This document shows, piece by piece, positions 16,044 through 23,988 of a stretch of DNA of 30,017 bases. Where the stretch lies: positions 1 through 30,017 of the forward strand of contig CAZVWH010000031.1 of NCBI GenBank assembly GCA_964631175.1, written 5' to 3'. Source of the DNA: CAZVWH01 sp964631175 (GTDB lineage Bacteria > Planctomycetota > Phycisphaerae > Sedimentisphaerales > Anaerobacaceae). The position numbers and the translations under genes are program-made. The first letter of the stretch is position 1, and each line of letters starts with the position of its first letter. The notes beneath the pieces were generated by a model. The model had not been told where the DNA came from, did no database searches, and saw nothing but the letters and a program-made list of their open reading frames with translations.

Positions 16044-16064
16044 CCCCCAGCACAGGGCTGGGGG
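16044..16064. repeat. GC-rich hairpin
   Basis: CCCCCAGC (16044-16051) pairs perfectly with GCTGGGGG (16057-16064) around a 5-base loop. No T-run follows on either strand. No gene ends here, so it is more likely a mobile or structural repeat than a gene terminator. Confidence 0.5.
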
Positions 16065-16128
16065 CTAACCTGTGTAAATCGGTGTTGAAAAAAAAGACAA
16101 GAACCCACCGTGAAACAACAATAAAAAA

Positions 16129-16165
16129 CCCCGAATAAACCGCCTTCGGCGGTTAAAATTCGGGG
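16129..16165 (-). terminator. Strong bipartite hairpin, terminator-like on the minus strand
   Basis: The outer stem CCCCGAAT/ATTCGGGG (16129-16136 with 16158-16165) and the inner stem AACCGCC/GGCGGTT around TTC (16138-16154) form an almost continuous hairpin. Read on the minus strand it is followed by TTTTTTATT, the classic form of a factor-independent terminator. No minus-strand gene lies upstream in this direction, so what it terminates is unknown. Confidence 0.5.
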
Positions 16166-16223
16166 GCTAAACAAAATGATAAAAATCCTGTCTGTCCATG
16201 TAACCCAAGTTCGTTTTATAATT

Positions 16224-16252
16224 TTGACTTGAAAATCAGGATATAATAATGT
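16224..16252 (+). promoter_or_regulatory. Candidate promoter of the PfkB kinase gene
   Basis: TTGACT (16224-16229) is followed after 17 bases by TAATGT (16247-16252). A perfect TATAAT (16242-16247) overlaps it at a shorter spacing. The kinase start codon lies about 50 bases further on. Sequence match only. Confidence 0.45.
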
Positions 16253-16302
16253 AGTATTTCGAATTCTTATTTGATAAAGCGTTATTTTATTAGGAGCTGA
16301 AA

Positions 16303-17517
16303 TTGAAAAACAAAAAAGATATTGAAATCGTCGCTGCTGGGCATACCTGCCTTGACTTAATCCCTGCTTTTACAATCGAGGGAAAAGTTGACAAGATGAC
16401 AGACGTCCTTGTGCCGGGCAAAATGATTAATATGGGCCAATGTGTTGTTGTGGGAGGCGGCCCTGTCACAAATGCCGGCGTATCTATCCGCCGGCTCGGC
16501 GTAAAAACCGAATTAATCGGTAAAATCGGCAACGACGACTTCGGCAAAGAAATACTCAATTGGTATGATGAGCACGAAGGCCATTTTAAGGGGATTAAAA
16601 CGGTCGATGGTGAATCAACATCATACACAATCGCGATTTGCATACCCGGCATAGACCGTTTTTATCTGCATCACTGCGGCGCGAATGATACGTTCGGCTA
16701 TGATGATATGGATTTCGACCTTGTGCAACGTGCGAAACTAATGCTTTTTGGTTATCCGCCCTGGATGAGAAAGCTGTATGAAAATACGGGCGCTGAGCTG
16801 ACAAAAATCCTTAAAAAGACCAAAGAATTAGGGACTACGACCGCGCTTGACCTTTCACTTCCTGATGTAAATAGTTACGCAGGCCAGGTTGACTGGAAGG
16901 CAATTCTTAATGACTGGGTGCCGCTGTCGGACTTTATGGTACCGAGCGCAGAAGAGATATTTTATTTTCTTTATAAAGAAAAATTTCTCGAGAAAAAAAC
17001 GAATCTTGGCCCCAAGGAAAGTGTGCTTGACCATCTAACTGTAAAAGAAATTTCCAACATGGGAAATGACTTGATAGAAATGGGTACGGCAATAGCCATG
17101 GTAAAATGTGGCCATAGAGGATTATATGTTCGCACCGCTAATCAGGATCGGCTTAAGAAGTTAGGCGCGGCAGGATGTTCCGATCTTGAAAACTGGGCCA
17201 ATCGCGAACTTTGGTTCCCTGTCTATGAGGAGGAAAAATTTGTGGGTGCGCTGGGCTCCGGTGATTCAGCAATTGCAGGATTTCTTTCTGCATTTGTCTG
17301 GAATCACTCTGTTGAATCTTGTTTAAGATATGCAAATGCTGCTGGAAGTATGAACGTTACTGTTCCTGATGGACTTACATGGAATAAAGGATTTGATGAT
17401 TTGACAAAACGGATTGAACAGGGGTGGAAGACGAAAGATTTGAAGATTGACGAGGCCGGCTGGAAGAAAGAGCGTGAATTCTGGCTTGGGCCTAATAATC
17501 GTGGTAAACCCCGTTAG
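16303..17517 (+). CDS. PfkB-family carbohydrate kinase
   Basis: A 404-residue ATP-dependent sugar or nucleoside kinase of the ribokinase/PfkB family. The N-terminal motif GGGPVTNAGVSIRRLGVKTE followed by LIGKIGNDDFG matches the first PfkB signature; the second signature is GALGSGDSAIAGFLSAF with the catalytic base Asp321, where GSGD replaces the usual GAGD. It is longer than typical members (about 310) because of insertions near residues 190-260 and a C-terminal tail (TKDLKIDEAGWKKEREFWLG). The substrate is not readable. TTG 16303 is the start, with AGGAG about 8 bases upstream. It precedes a NagZ-like GH3 gene, so it may phosphorylate a sugar released by that enzyme. Its stop codon is buried in a long hairpin. 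Confidence 0.88.
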   Translation: MKNKKDIEIVAAGHTCLDLIPAFTIEGKVDKMTDVLVPGKMINMGQCVVVGGGPVTNAGVSIRRLGVKTELIGKIGNDDFGKEILNWYDEHEGHFKGIKTVDGESTSYTIAICIPGIDRFYLHHCGANDTFGYDDMDFDLVQRAKLMLFGYPPWMRKLYENTGAELTKILKKTKELGTTTALDLSLPDVNSYAGQVDWKAILNDWVPLSDFMVPSAEEIFYFLYKEKFLEKKTNLGPKESVLDHLTVKEISNMGNDLIEMGTAIAMVKCGHRGLYVRTANQDRLKKLGAAGCSDLENWANRELWFPVYEEEKFVGALGSGDSAIAGFLSAFVWNHSVESCLRYANAAGSMNVTVPDGLTWNKGFDDLTKRIEQGWKTKDLKIDEAGWKKEREFWLGPNNRGKPR

Positions 17518-17646
17518 AGATTTACCCCGTTGGAAATTTCCTACGGGGTAAATCTCTAACGCTCCGTAGATGGTGGCATTAGATTAACATCTACGATTCA
17601 ATTTATTACCACCGACAGGAGTCGGTGGCATTCTCTAACGGGGTAA
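17512..17646. repeat. Cluster of three stem-loops after the kinase gene
   Basis: The first is a perfect 19-bp stem (17512-17530 with 17543-17561) that starts at the last sense codon of the kinase gene; its loop contains the palindrome GGAAATTTCC. Then come GTAGATG/CATCTAC (17566-17572 with 17588-17594) and CCACCGAC/GTCGGTGG (17609-17616 with 17621-17628). The run CTCTAACGGGGTAAA recurs at about 17632-17646, a reverse copy of the first arm. Confidence 0.75.
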
Positions 17647-17691
17647 ATGGGAATCATAAATAAGTTCGATGTCCTAAGAACAATGCAAGTT

Positions 17692-17787
17692 GTCATTTCG
17701 AGTGAGCCGAAGGCGAATCGAGAAATCTGTTATGTAAGTAGATTTCTCCACTTCGTCCCGATGAATCGGGACTTCGGTCGAAATGAC
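17692..17787. repeat. Inverted-repeat element (REP/MITE-like)
   Basis: The left end starts GTCATTTCGAG and runs to AGAAATCT (17721-17728); AGATTTCT (17740-17747) opens the right half, which ends with CGAAATGAC (17779-17787). The 96-base element can thus fold into one long hairpin. Its left arm (38 bases) recurs with two mismatches at 29976-30013. Confidence 0.75.
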
Positions 17788-17828
17788 TCTCTCAATAGGA
17801 CGAAGCAAGTTTAAATAGGAGATAACAA

Positions 17829-19658
17829 ATGGCAAAGAAAAGTGATGCGAAAAGAGACGCATTTGTCGGTAAGAAGTTAGCAAAAATGAGTTTGGAGGAA
17901 AAGGTCGGCCAGCTTTTAACATTTACCTGGCGCGGCGCAATGATAACGCCAAGTGGAATTGAACAAATCACAAGATTGCAATGCGGCGGGCTTTGCCTTG
18001 AACCATACGCGCTTGAGACCTGCAAAAACCTTTACTGGGGCAATTCCCAGATAGACCGGAATTTTAAAAAACCGAAAGATTATTTCACCATATCAAACAC
18101 TTATTTTGCCGGCAAAACCTTCGGTATCAGCATAACGCCGCAAGATTACACGAAAAAGTTGAATGAATTACAGAAAATTGCAATGAAAAGGCGGTCTGGA
18201 ATTCCTCTGCATATGACCATTGATTTTGAAGGTGATTTTAAGAACGATTATATGGCCGGCGGTATAAGACAGTTTCCTCCTCCAATGGGTATGGCCGCTA
18301 TCGGTGACGTTAAACTGACTTATAAAATTGGTTTGACCATTGCAAAACAATTAAGCAATATCGGCGTAACGCAAATGTATTCGCCGGTCTGCGATGTGAA
18401 TATAAATCCCAAGAATCCTGAAATCGGAGTCAGGTCTTTCAGTGACGACCCGCAGACTTGTGCAAAACACGCTGTCGCTTTGCTGAAAGGTTTTCAGGAC
18501 GGCGGCATAGCGGCAACTGCAAAACATTTCCCCGGCAGAGGCGATTCGGCAACCGACGCCCATGATGTTCTGGATGTAATAAAAGCCGATAAAAAGAGAA
18601 TTCAGGAAGTCGAATTATATCCCTTCAAGGCGGCAATAGCCGCAGGCGTAAAAGCCATTATGACGGGTCATTCTGTTTACCCCGCGTATGACAATAAGTT
18701 CCCCACGACTTTGTCAGAAAAAATTCTTACCGGGCTTTTAAGAAACGAATTAGGATTCGAGGGCGTTATTGTTTCCGACGCTATTGGCATGGCTGCTATC
18801 CTTAAAAAATGGCCACTTCCAATAGCTTGCGCGTTAGCGATAAAGGCGGGGTGCGATACGATACTCTTAAAAGCTGATGATGAATCGAGGTCGCAGTGCT
18901 TCTTTGGAATTAAACAGGCCGTTGAAAAAGGCGAGCTGTCTGAAGACAGGGTCAATGACGCTGTTACACGTCTTTTAAGAATGAAGTATGATCAAGGTTT
19001 GTTTGAAACAGCAGGGAAAAAGGACCCGAAAAAAGCTCAAAATTACGCTATGAGCAAACAGGTCTCAGACTTCTCCTGGGACGTTGCGAAAAAGGCCCTG
19101 ATTGTTATGCGAAACAATAAAAAGATGCTGCCGTTGAATCCAAAGAAGAAAATATTAGTTATTGAGCAGCGTATTCCTTATGAATTTTGCGGGAAAGACC
19201 CTTATATGCACACGCATATGTTCTGCGAGGCAATGGTAAATCATTCCACAAACTTGATTCTGACAGACACGGACTTCTCCGCAAGTGAAGATGAGATTAA
19301 GGAGTGTCTCGAGCTTGCGAAGCAGACTGACCTTGTAGTTATGACCAACTACTATGCCCGAATCGTCAAATCGGGGAACAATCAACTACTTGCCAGGAAG
19401 CTCAAAAAAGCGGGGAAAAAAATAGTTGTTGTGACCAACTATCCTTACATAGAAGGCACGACGAAGGAGGCTGATGCCGCGGTCTGTAATTTTAGCGGTA
19501 CACCAGACTCTATAAGAGTTTCAACTGACCTGCTTTTTGGAAAAATCAAGCCCTCGCCTAAGACTAAATTGCCCATAAAACTAAGTGCTCAGCGAGCAGT
19601 CCCTGTTAAAAAATTAAAAGCGCCGAAGAAACACCCTTTGGGCTTATCATATTGTTAA
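17829..19658 (+). CDS. GH3 glycosidase, NagZ-like (beta-N-acetylhexosaminidase type)
   Basis: A 609-residue GH3 enzyme without a signal peptide, so probably cytoplasmic. The TIM-barrel domain (about 15-390) contains KHFPGRGDSATDAHD, the loop that supplies the Asp-His acid/base dyad in NagZ enzymes (His245 here), and the nucleophile Asp317 in VSDAIGM. In classical NagZ the loop reads GHGDT; here it is GRGDS. A second alpha/beta domain (about 420-575, KKILVIEQRIPYEF, IVVVTNYPYIEG) resembles the C-terminal domain of the two-domain GH3 proteins. Some members of this branch prefer glucosides or act as phosphorylases, so the substrate is open. ATG 17829 has AGGAG about 8 bases upstream. It follows the kinase gene after 310 bases of repeats. 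Confidence 0.85.
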   Translation: MAKKSDAKRDAFVGKKLAKMSLEEKVGQLLTFTWRGAMITPSGIEQITRLQCGGLCLEPYALETCKNLYWGNSQIDRNFKKPKDYFTISNTYFAGKTFGISITPQDYTKKLNELQKIAMKRRSGIPLHMTIDFEGDFKNDYMAGGIRQFPPPMGMAAIGDVKLTYKIGLTIAKQLSNIGVTQMYSPVCDVNINPKNPEIGVRSFSDDPQTCAKHAVALLKGFQDGGIAATAKHFPGRGDSATDAHDVLDVIKADKKRIQEVELYPFKAAIAAGVKAIMTGHSVYPAYDNKFPTTLSEKILTGLLRNELGFEGVIVSDAIGMAAILKKWPLPIACALAIKAGCDTILLKADDESRSQCFFGIKQAVEKGELSEDRVNDAVTRLLRMKYDQGLFETAGKKDPKKAQNYAMSKQVSDFSWDVAKKALIVMRNNKKMLPLNPKKKILVIEQRIPYEFCGKDPYMHTHMFCEAMVNHSTNLILTDTDFSASEDEIKECLELAKQTDLVVMTNYYARIVKSGNNQLLARKLKKAGKKIVVVTNYPYIEGTTKEADAAVCNFSGTPDSIRVSTDLLFGKIKPSPKTKLPIKLSAQRAVPVKKLKAPKKHPLGLSYC

Positions 19659-19734
19659 CCACGGATTAACGCGGATTAAACAGATTCAGATAGTTAAACG
19701 GTTGCCATTGCGCGATTTGTTACGGTTAAGTTAA

Positions 19735-20932
19735 CCGTCCTACGAAAAACGAAAGTAGAAATGCAAACGATAGACGATATACAAAAACAGGCTCATAATA
19801 AACCACAGGGCATTTTGCCGTTGATAAAGGATTTGGTTTGATTAGAATTGAGACCAAGGGAGGGTTTTAGAAATACAATGATGGTGCATTTTGTTTTAAA
19901 TATACAAAGAGTTCATCATGTATAAAGAAGATAGCATGTTTGAGTCGCCAGGAAATGATAATATTAAAGTGTGGAGGTATATTGACTTTACGAAGTTCGT
20001 ATCGCTATTATCCAAAAATTCTTTGTATTTTCGTAGATTAGACTTATTTGAGGATAAAGATCCCTTTGAAGGTTCACTCCCAACGAAAAATGTTTTAGGA
20101 AGAGATGCTTATATTAAAAAATTCTGGAAAAACATAATTGGCGATAGGGATATTGATGATCTTATCAGTAGAAATAGCAAATTGAATAAAAGTATTCGAA
20201 AAAGCCTATTCGTTAACTGCTGGCATATCAATAAAACCGAGTCTGAAGCAATGTGGAAATTATATCTTAAGAGCGATGAAGGGATAGCAATTCAAAGTAC
20301 ATTTGCAAAACTAAAAAAATGTTTTGATGCTGAGCAAGATTATGACATCTATATTGGAAAGGTAAAGTATATCGATCATAGTTCTGATCGCATACCAATT
20401 AACAATGTTTTCAGCCCTTGTTTGCATAAACGTGAAAGTTTTAAATATGAACGAGAGCTAAGAGCAGTTATTTGGGACATAGAGGCAATGAAGAAAAGCA
20501 CGGGGCTCTCTAAAGATTCAAATATCCAGGAAGGTATCTATGTAAATACAAATATAAGTGTTTTGATTGAAAAAATTCTTTTAGCCCCAAGAACTCCCCT
20601 GTGGTTTCATGACCTTGTACGGGATGTAGCTGACAAGTATCACGCGAAGTTAGGAGAACTTGTTGAAACTTCGGTATTAAACAAATTGCCGGTTTATTAG
20701 AGAAGTTATATCATCGATTTTTTGACTATTACTGTTTCCATTGTCAGAGATGAGCTGGGATTTACAGAACTACTGCCACTGTACTTGACGGCATTGATTG
20801 TCCCAAAGAATTTATTGCCCTAACTGCGGTTCGCGAGGGATTTGAACAGTAGAGTAGTAGATAGTAGAGTCTCTGTTGGTTTCGGTTGTGCAACTTGTCA
20901 CGATTGCGTTAGCCGTCCTACGAAAAACGAAA
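19735..20932. repeat. Direct repeats flanking the DUF2971 gene
   Basis: The 20-base run CCGTCCTACGAAAAACGAAA occurs identically at 19735-19754 and 20913-20932, with GTTA before it in each case (one mismatch nearby). The segment between carries only the AT-rich DUF2971 gene. This could be a target duplication or two copies of a dispersed repeat. Confidence 0.7.
19918..20700 (+). CDS. DUF2971 domain protein
   Basis: A 260-residue protein of the DUF2971 family (Pfam PF11185). The family signature is visible: WRYIDFTKFVSLLSKNSLYF, RRLDLFEDKDPFEGSLP, then FVNCWHINKTESEAMWKLYL and KYERELRAVIWD near residues 180-190. The function is unknown; members are often found in accessory islands and near defence genes. 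No good binding site precedes the ATG at 19918; a second Met lies at residue 7. Codon use looks clearly more AT-rich than in the neighbouring hydrolases (many Ile ATA/ATT, Lys AAA, Leu TTA), and the gene lies between two identical 20-base direct repeats, both consistent with acquisition by transfer. Confidence 0.85.
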   Translation: MYKEDSMFESPGNDNIKVWRYIDFTKFVSLLSKNSLYFRRLDLFEDKDPFEGSLPTKNVLGRDAYIKKFWKNIIGDRDIDDLISRNSKLNKSIRKSLFVNCWHINKTESEAMWKLYLKSDEGIAIQSTFAKLKKCFDAEQDYDIYIGKVKYIDHSSDRIPINNVFSPCLHKRESFKYERELRAVIWDIEAMKKSTGLSKDSNIQEGIYVNTNISVLIEKILLAPRTPLWFHDLVRDVADKYHAKLGELVETSVLNKLPVY

Positions 20933-20984
20933 CGAGTTGCGCAACCATTTGACGAAGGACGTTAGTAATACAGAGGAGAATTAT

Positions 20985-23519
20985 ATGCCAAATGCCAATA
21001 GTATAAAAATAAGCGATGTGTTTACAATTTCAGGGGCACAAATATCTGAGATTTATACAAAGAATAAAATGATAGTTCATTTTCAAGGAATGTCAAAAAC
21101 CCTTCAATTCCCTCACACCATCGCTCTACAAGGTGCTCCAACCCTTTCGGTCGGCATATCTCCCGATGGTTTATATAACAGACTTAATAATGCCGGCAGG
21201 CTGATTCTATTAAATCAAAATGCTATTCAATTTGCCTCTGCGCCATTTATCCGTGTTGATGATAAATTTTTTATGCTCACTACAAGAAATCCCAAGGCGG
21301 TAGAAGGTCCTGATGATGTACCTGCCTTGAAAAATTATTATCATCCTCCGGCCACCGAAAAGCAAACCTCAATTTCTCTTGCTACGCCATTAGCAGAAAT
21401 GGTCTATAAATTAGGCAAAGCCAGAGTGACAAGAACAATGGTTTCTCCTTTTCTTTCTGGAGATGTCCAGGCCTTAATGCCTATCGGAGTAGAGGAATAT
21501 GAGGTAACCAACAATTCAAATAAATCCCTGAAAATTACTTTGGTCATACCCAAGCCATCATTGGTAAATCTTCAGGAAAAGGAATTAAAGCCAACGGATC
21601 AGGATACTGTTTATATATGCTCAACACCGGTGAAAGGCCATCTGCACGAAGATTTTAAACGTGCAGGCATTAGAGGTGTGGTCATGGCCAGTAAAGAAAG
21701 CCAAGACAGGATGGTTATCGCTGTGCCGGATATGAGGGGCATAGAAATAGATACACATCCCTCTTTTTGTTTAAATCACCTTAAACAGGATTTATTATTG
21801 AATGATGACGGTAGTTTTTACGAAAAGAGAGAACCTATAGTTAATCAAGATTATGGAGCAGCCATTAGTCTCACCTTTACATTAAAGCCGAAAGCAGCGA
21901 TAAAAATACCTGTTGCCATAGTTTTAGATTTTCCACAGCAGCGGTTTATCGACGGCAAGAAATTTGAACGTAAATACGTCAAGGCTTTTAAGGATAAAAA
22001 AACCAGGGCCGTGGATATGGCAAAAGTTGCACTGGCCAATTTCCCTAAATGGCTAAGCCGAACATTAACCATCCAAAGCAGGATATTTAATCAGATACAG
22101 CAAAGTCCATCATACAAAAATGATAGGAATGGCGCATTGAGACTGACCCGACTGATTCTAAACGAATTTAGTTTTCCGTTGTCAAATGCCGCAGTATGGG
22201 TTGAAGACAAAAATGGCAGAGACAGAGCAAGATTCCTGGAATGTTTTGATTATGCCTATATTGATCCCTCAGATGTAGATTGGTATTCCATGGTGCTGCT
22301 AATACTCTTTCCTAATATAGAAAGAGAACTCTGTCAGAGTTTTATTAACTCAATTGAGAGAGAGAATACCAATGAGCGTTATTATCATTATCACGCATCT
22401 TTTGTCGAAGCTCGAAAACATTTCGAGGAATATCCGGAAGAATACGAGGGACAATCGCTGACCCAGATAAGAGATGTTATTAAGGTTAAAGATACTGTGT
22501 CTCATGATGTGGGCGCTTTACCGAAAGGTCATGCTTTGCGCAATGTCAGTGACTACGCCTGGTACAATGATAACTACTGGGTTGACCTTTTTCCCAAGCT
22601 CGCACTGAGGGTGCTGAGAAATGTAAAATTCCTAGGAGACAGCGATTTTCTAAAGAAGAATTGGAAGACACTCAAGTTTGGATTTGAACATTTAAAGAAG
22701 CTCGATATAGATGGAGACGGCATACCCGAAGGCAATCCCGGTGAAGTCAAAAATACCTTTGATAATTTGACCCTGTTCGGCGTAGATGCCTATGATGCGA
22801 CTACTTTTATGGCCGGTGGCTGGGCCATGATTAGGATGGCAGAGATGATGAAAGATACTGCTGCCCAAAAATATTACCAGGAATGTTTTAAAAAAGCCTC
22901 AATGAGTTTTGAGAAACTATGGACAGATGCGAAAAACAGCAAAGGCCGAAGACTACAGTATTATATCACCTGTCTCGATACAGTGACAGGGAAAACAAAC
23001 ACAGATGTCTGGACCAATCAACTGGATGCCTTGTGGTATTTGATTGCGATGGGAGAAGAGTCCTTTATCTCTGAGAAAAAAGCAAAACAAATTCTAAAGA
23101 CAATCTACGCCAATAACCGGACTACAATGGGCTGGGCCATGTGCCGGACAGAGGATGGGGGAAAGGTAGAATCGGAACAGGGTCAAGACGTCTATACGAC
23201 GTCCAATTACGTTTTTGCCCAGCTTCTTGATTATTATGGCCTGACCAGAGAAAGCAAAGAAGTATATAAGGCGATGGATAAGGTTATCTTCCGTCATGCA
23301 AATTCCTTAATAAGCCCGGATAACCTCAGAGCTGAATTAGAGCAAGAAGAGGGAGAAACAGAGCCAGGGCCCCATTATATCGTAGCCGCTTATCCAAGGC
23401 CCGGCGCAGTATTAACGCATATAGTGATGCAATTTATTAAAGAGCTTCAAAAGCGAACGGGTTCTACAAAAATAAACTCTAAGCAATTGAAATCTTTTGT
23501 AACCGCTTTATTGAAATAA
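20985..23519 (+). CDS. GH116-type beta-glucosidase/beta-xylosidase (DUF608 / glucosylceramidase family)
   Basis: An 844-residue enzyme without a signal peptide. The N-terminal half is beta-rich; the C-terminal half is an (alpha/alpha)6 barrel of the GH116 type. GALPKGHALRNVSDYAWYND, DIDGDGIPEG followed by VKNTFDNLTLFGVDAY, and TDVWTNQLDALW are the family's characteristic blocks. By comparison with GH116, Asp593 in NTFD is the probable acid/base and Glu419 in RFLECFDY the probable nucleophile. Characterised prokaryotic members hydrolyse beta-glucosides and some beta-xylosides, which fits the xylan context. The start is ATG 20985 (MPNANSIK) with GAGGAGAA upstream; the frame is open to 20937 but without a site. 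It may act on imported oligosaccharides with the GH3 that follows. Confidence 0.8.
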   Translation: MPNANSIKISDVFTISGAQISEIYTKNKMIVHFQGMSKTLQFPHTIALQGAPTLSVGISPDGLYNRLNNAGRLILLNQNAIQFASAPFIRVDDKFFMLTTRNPKAVEGPDDVPALKNYYHPPATEKQTSISLATPLAEMVYKLGKARVTRTMVSPFLSGDVQALMPIGVEEYEVTNNSNKSLKITLVIPKPSLVNLQEKELKPTDQDTVYICSTPVKGHLHEDFKRAGIRGVVMASKESQDRMVIAVPDMRGIEIDTHPSFCLNHLKQDLLLNDDGSFYEKREPIVNQDYGAAISLTFTLKPKAAIKIPVAIVLDFPQQRFIDGKKFERKYVKAFKDKKTRAVDMAKVALANFPKWLSRTLTIQSRIFNQIQQSPSYKNDRNGALRLTRLILNEFSFPLSNAAVWVEDKNGRDRARFLECFDYAYIDPSDVDWYSMVLLILFPNIERELCQSFINSIERENTNERYYHYHASFVEARKHFEEYPEEYEGQSLTQIRDVIKVKDTVSHDVGALPKGHALRNVSDYAWYNDNYWVDLFPKLALRVLRNVKFLGDSDFLKKNWKTLKFGFEHLKKLDIDGDGIPEGNPGEVKNTFDNLTLFGVDAYDATTFMAGGWAMIRMAEMMKDTAAQKYYQECFKKASMSFEKLWTDAKNSKGRRLQYYITCLDTVTGKTNTDVWTNQLDALWYLIAMGEESFISEKKAKQILKTIYANNRTTMGWAMCRTEDGGKVESEQGQDVYTTSNYVFAQLLDYYGLTRESKEVYKAMDKVIFRHANSLISPDNLRAELEQEEGETEPGPHYIVAAYPRPGAVLTHIVMQFIKELQKRTGSTKINSKQLKSFVTALLK

Positions 23520-23988
23520 GTCCCCGCTTTCTTACCCTCCGCCCCGACTCGCGTCGGCAGACGCGGGGGCAGGCGAAGCAATGGGCTGGGCCATCCCTTA
23601 CGGGAGATGCGGGCAAAGCAGTGTGAATAGTTCTTCGTCACACATAATTTGAATGGTTGTCATTGCGAGGCCTGCGAAGTCCGCCTATGGCGGATGGCAA
23701 TCTCATATTTGAAATGAAGAGATTGCTTCGCTTCCGTCTTCGCCAAGGCTACGACGGACAAGTCGCTCGCAATGACACACATCATTTAACATGTGACGGA
23801 CCACTAGGACTAAAAAAACACTAAAGGGGTTTAAAAGAATCAAAATAAACACAGGCAAAAAAAAGAAAATAGAATTTACCTATAAGTAATGCTTAATAGA
23901 TTAAAAGACCGAAGACCACAGACAATAAACTTTTGGAAAACCATGGTCTTTGGTCTTTTGTCTTTGGTCTGAAAATAAGGAGAAAGTG
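23520..23988. other. Intergenic region with two inverted-repeat elements
   Basis: No gene. TGTCATTGCGAG (23658-23669) and CTCGCAATGACA (23766-23777) are the ends of a 120-base element, with GCAATCTC (23697-23704) and GAGATTGC (23719-23726) inside it. Further on, runs of GAAGACC/AGACA words (23906-23924) face their approximate reverse complement (23944-23970), just before the GH3 gene's binding site. Confidence 0.65.

Noticed and set aside
16044..16165. Integron attC sites
   Set aside because: The hairpins lack the conserved attC ends, the bulged bases and any cassette arrangement or integrase.
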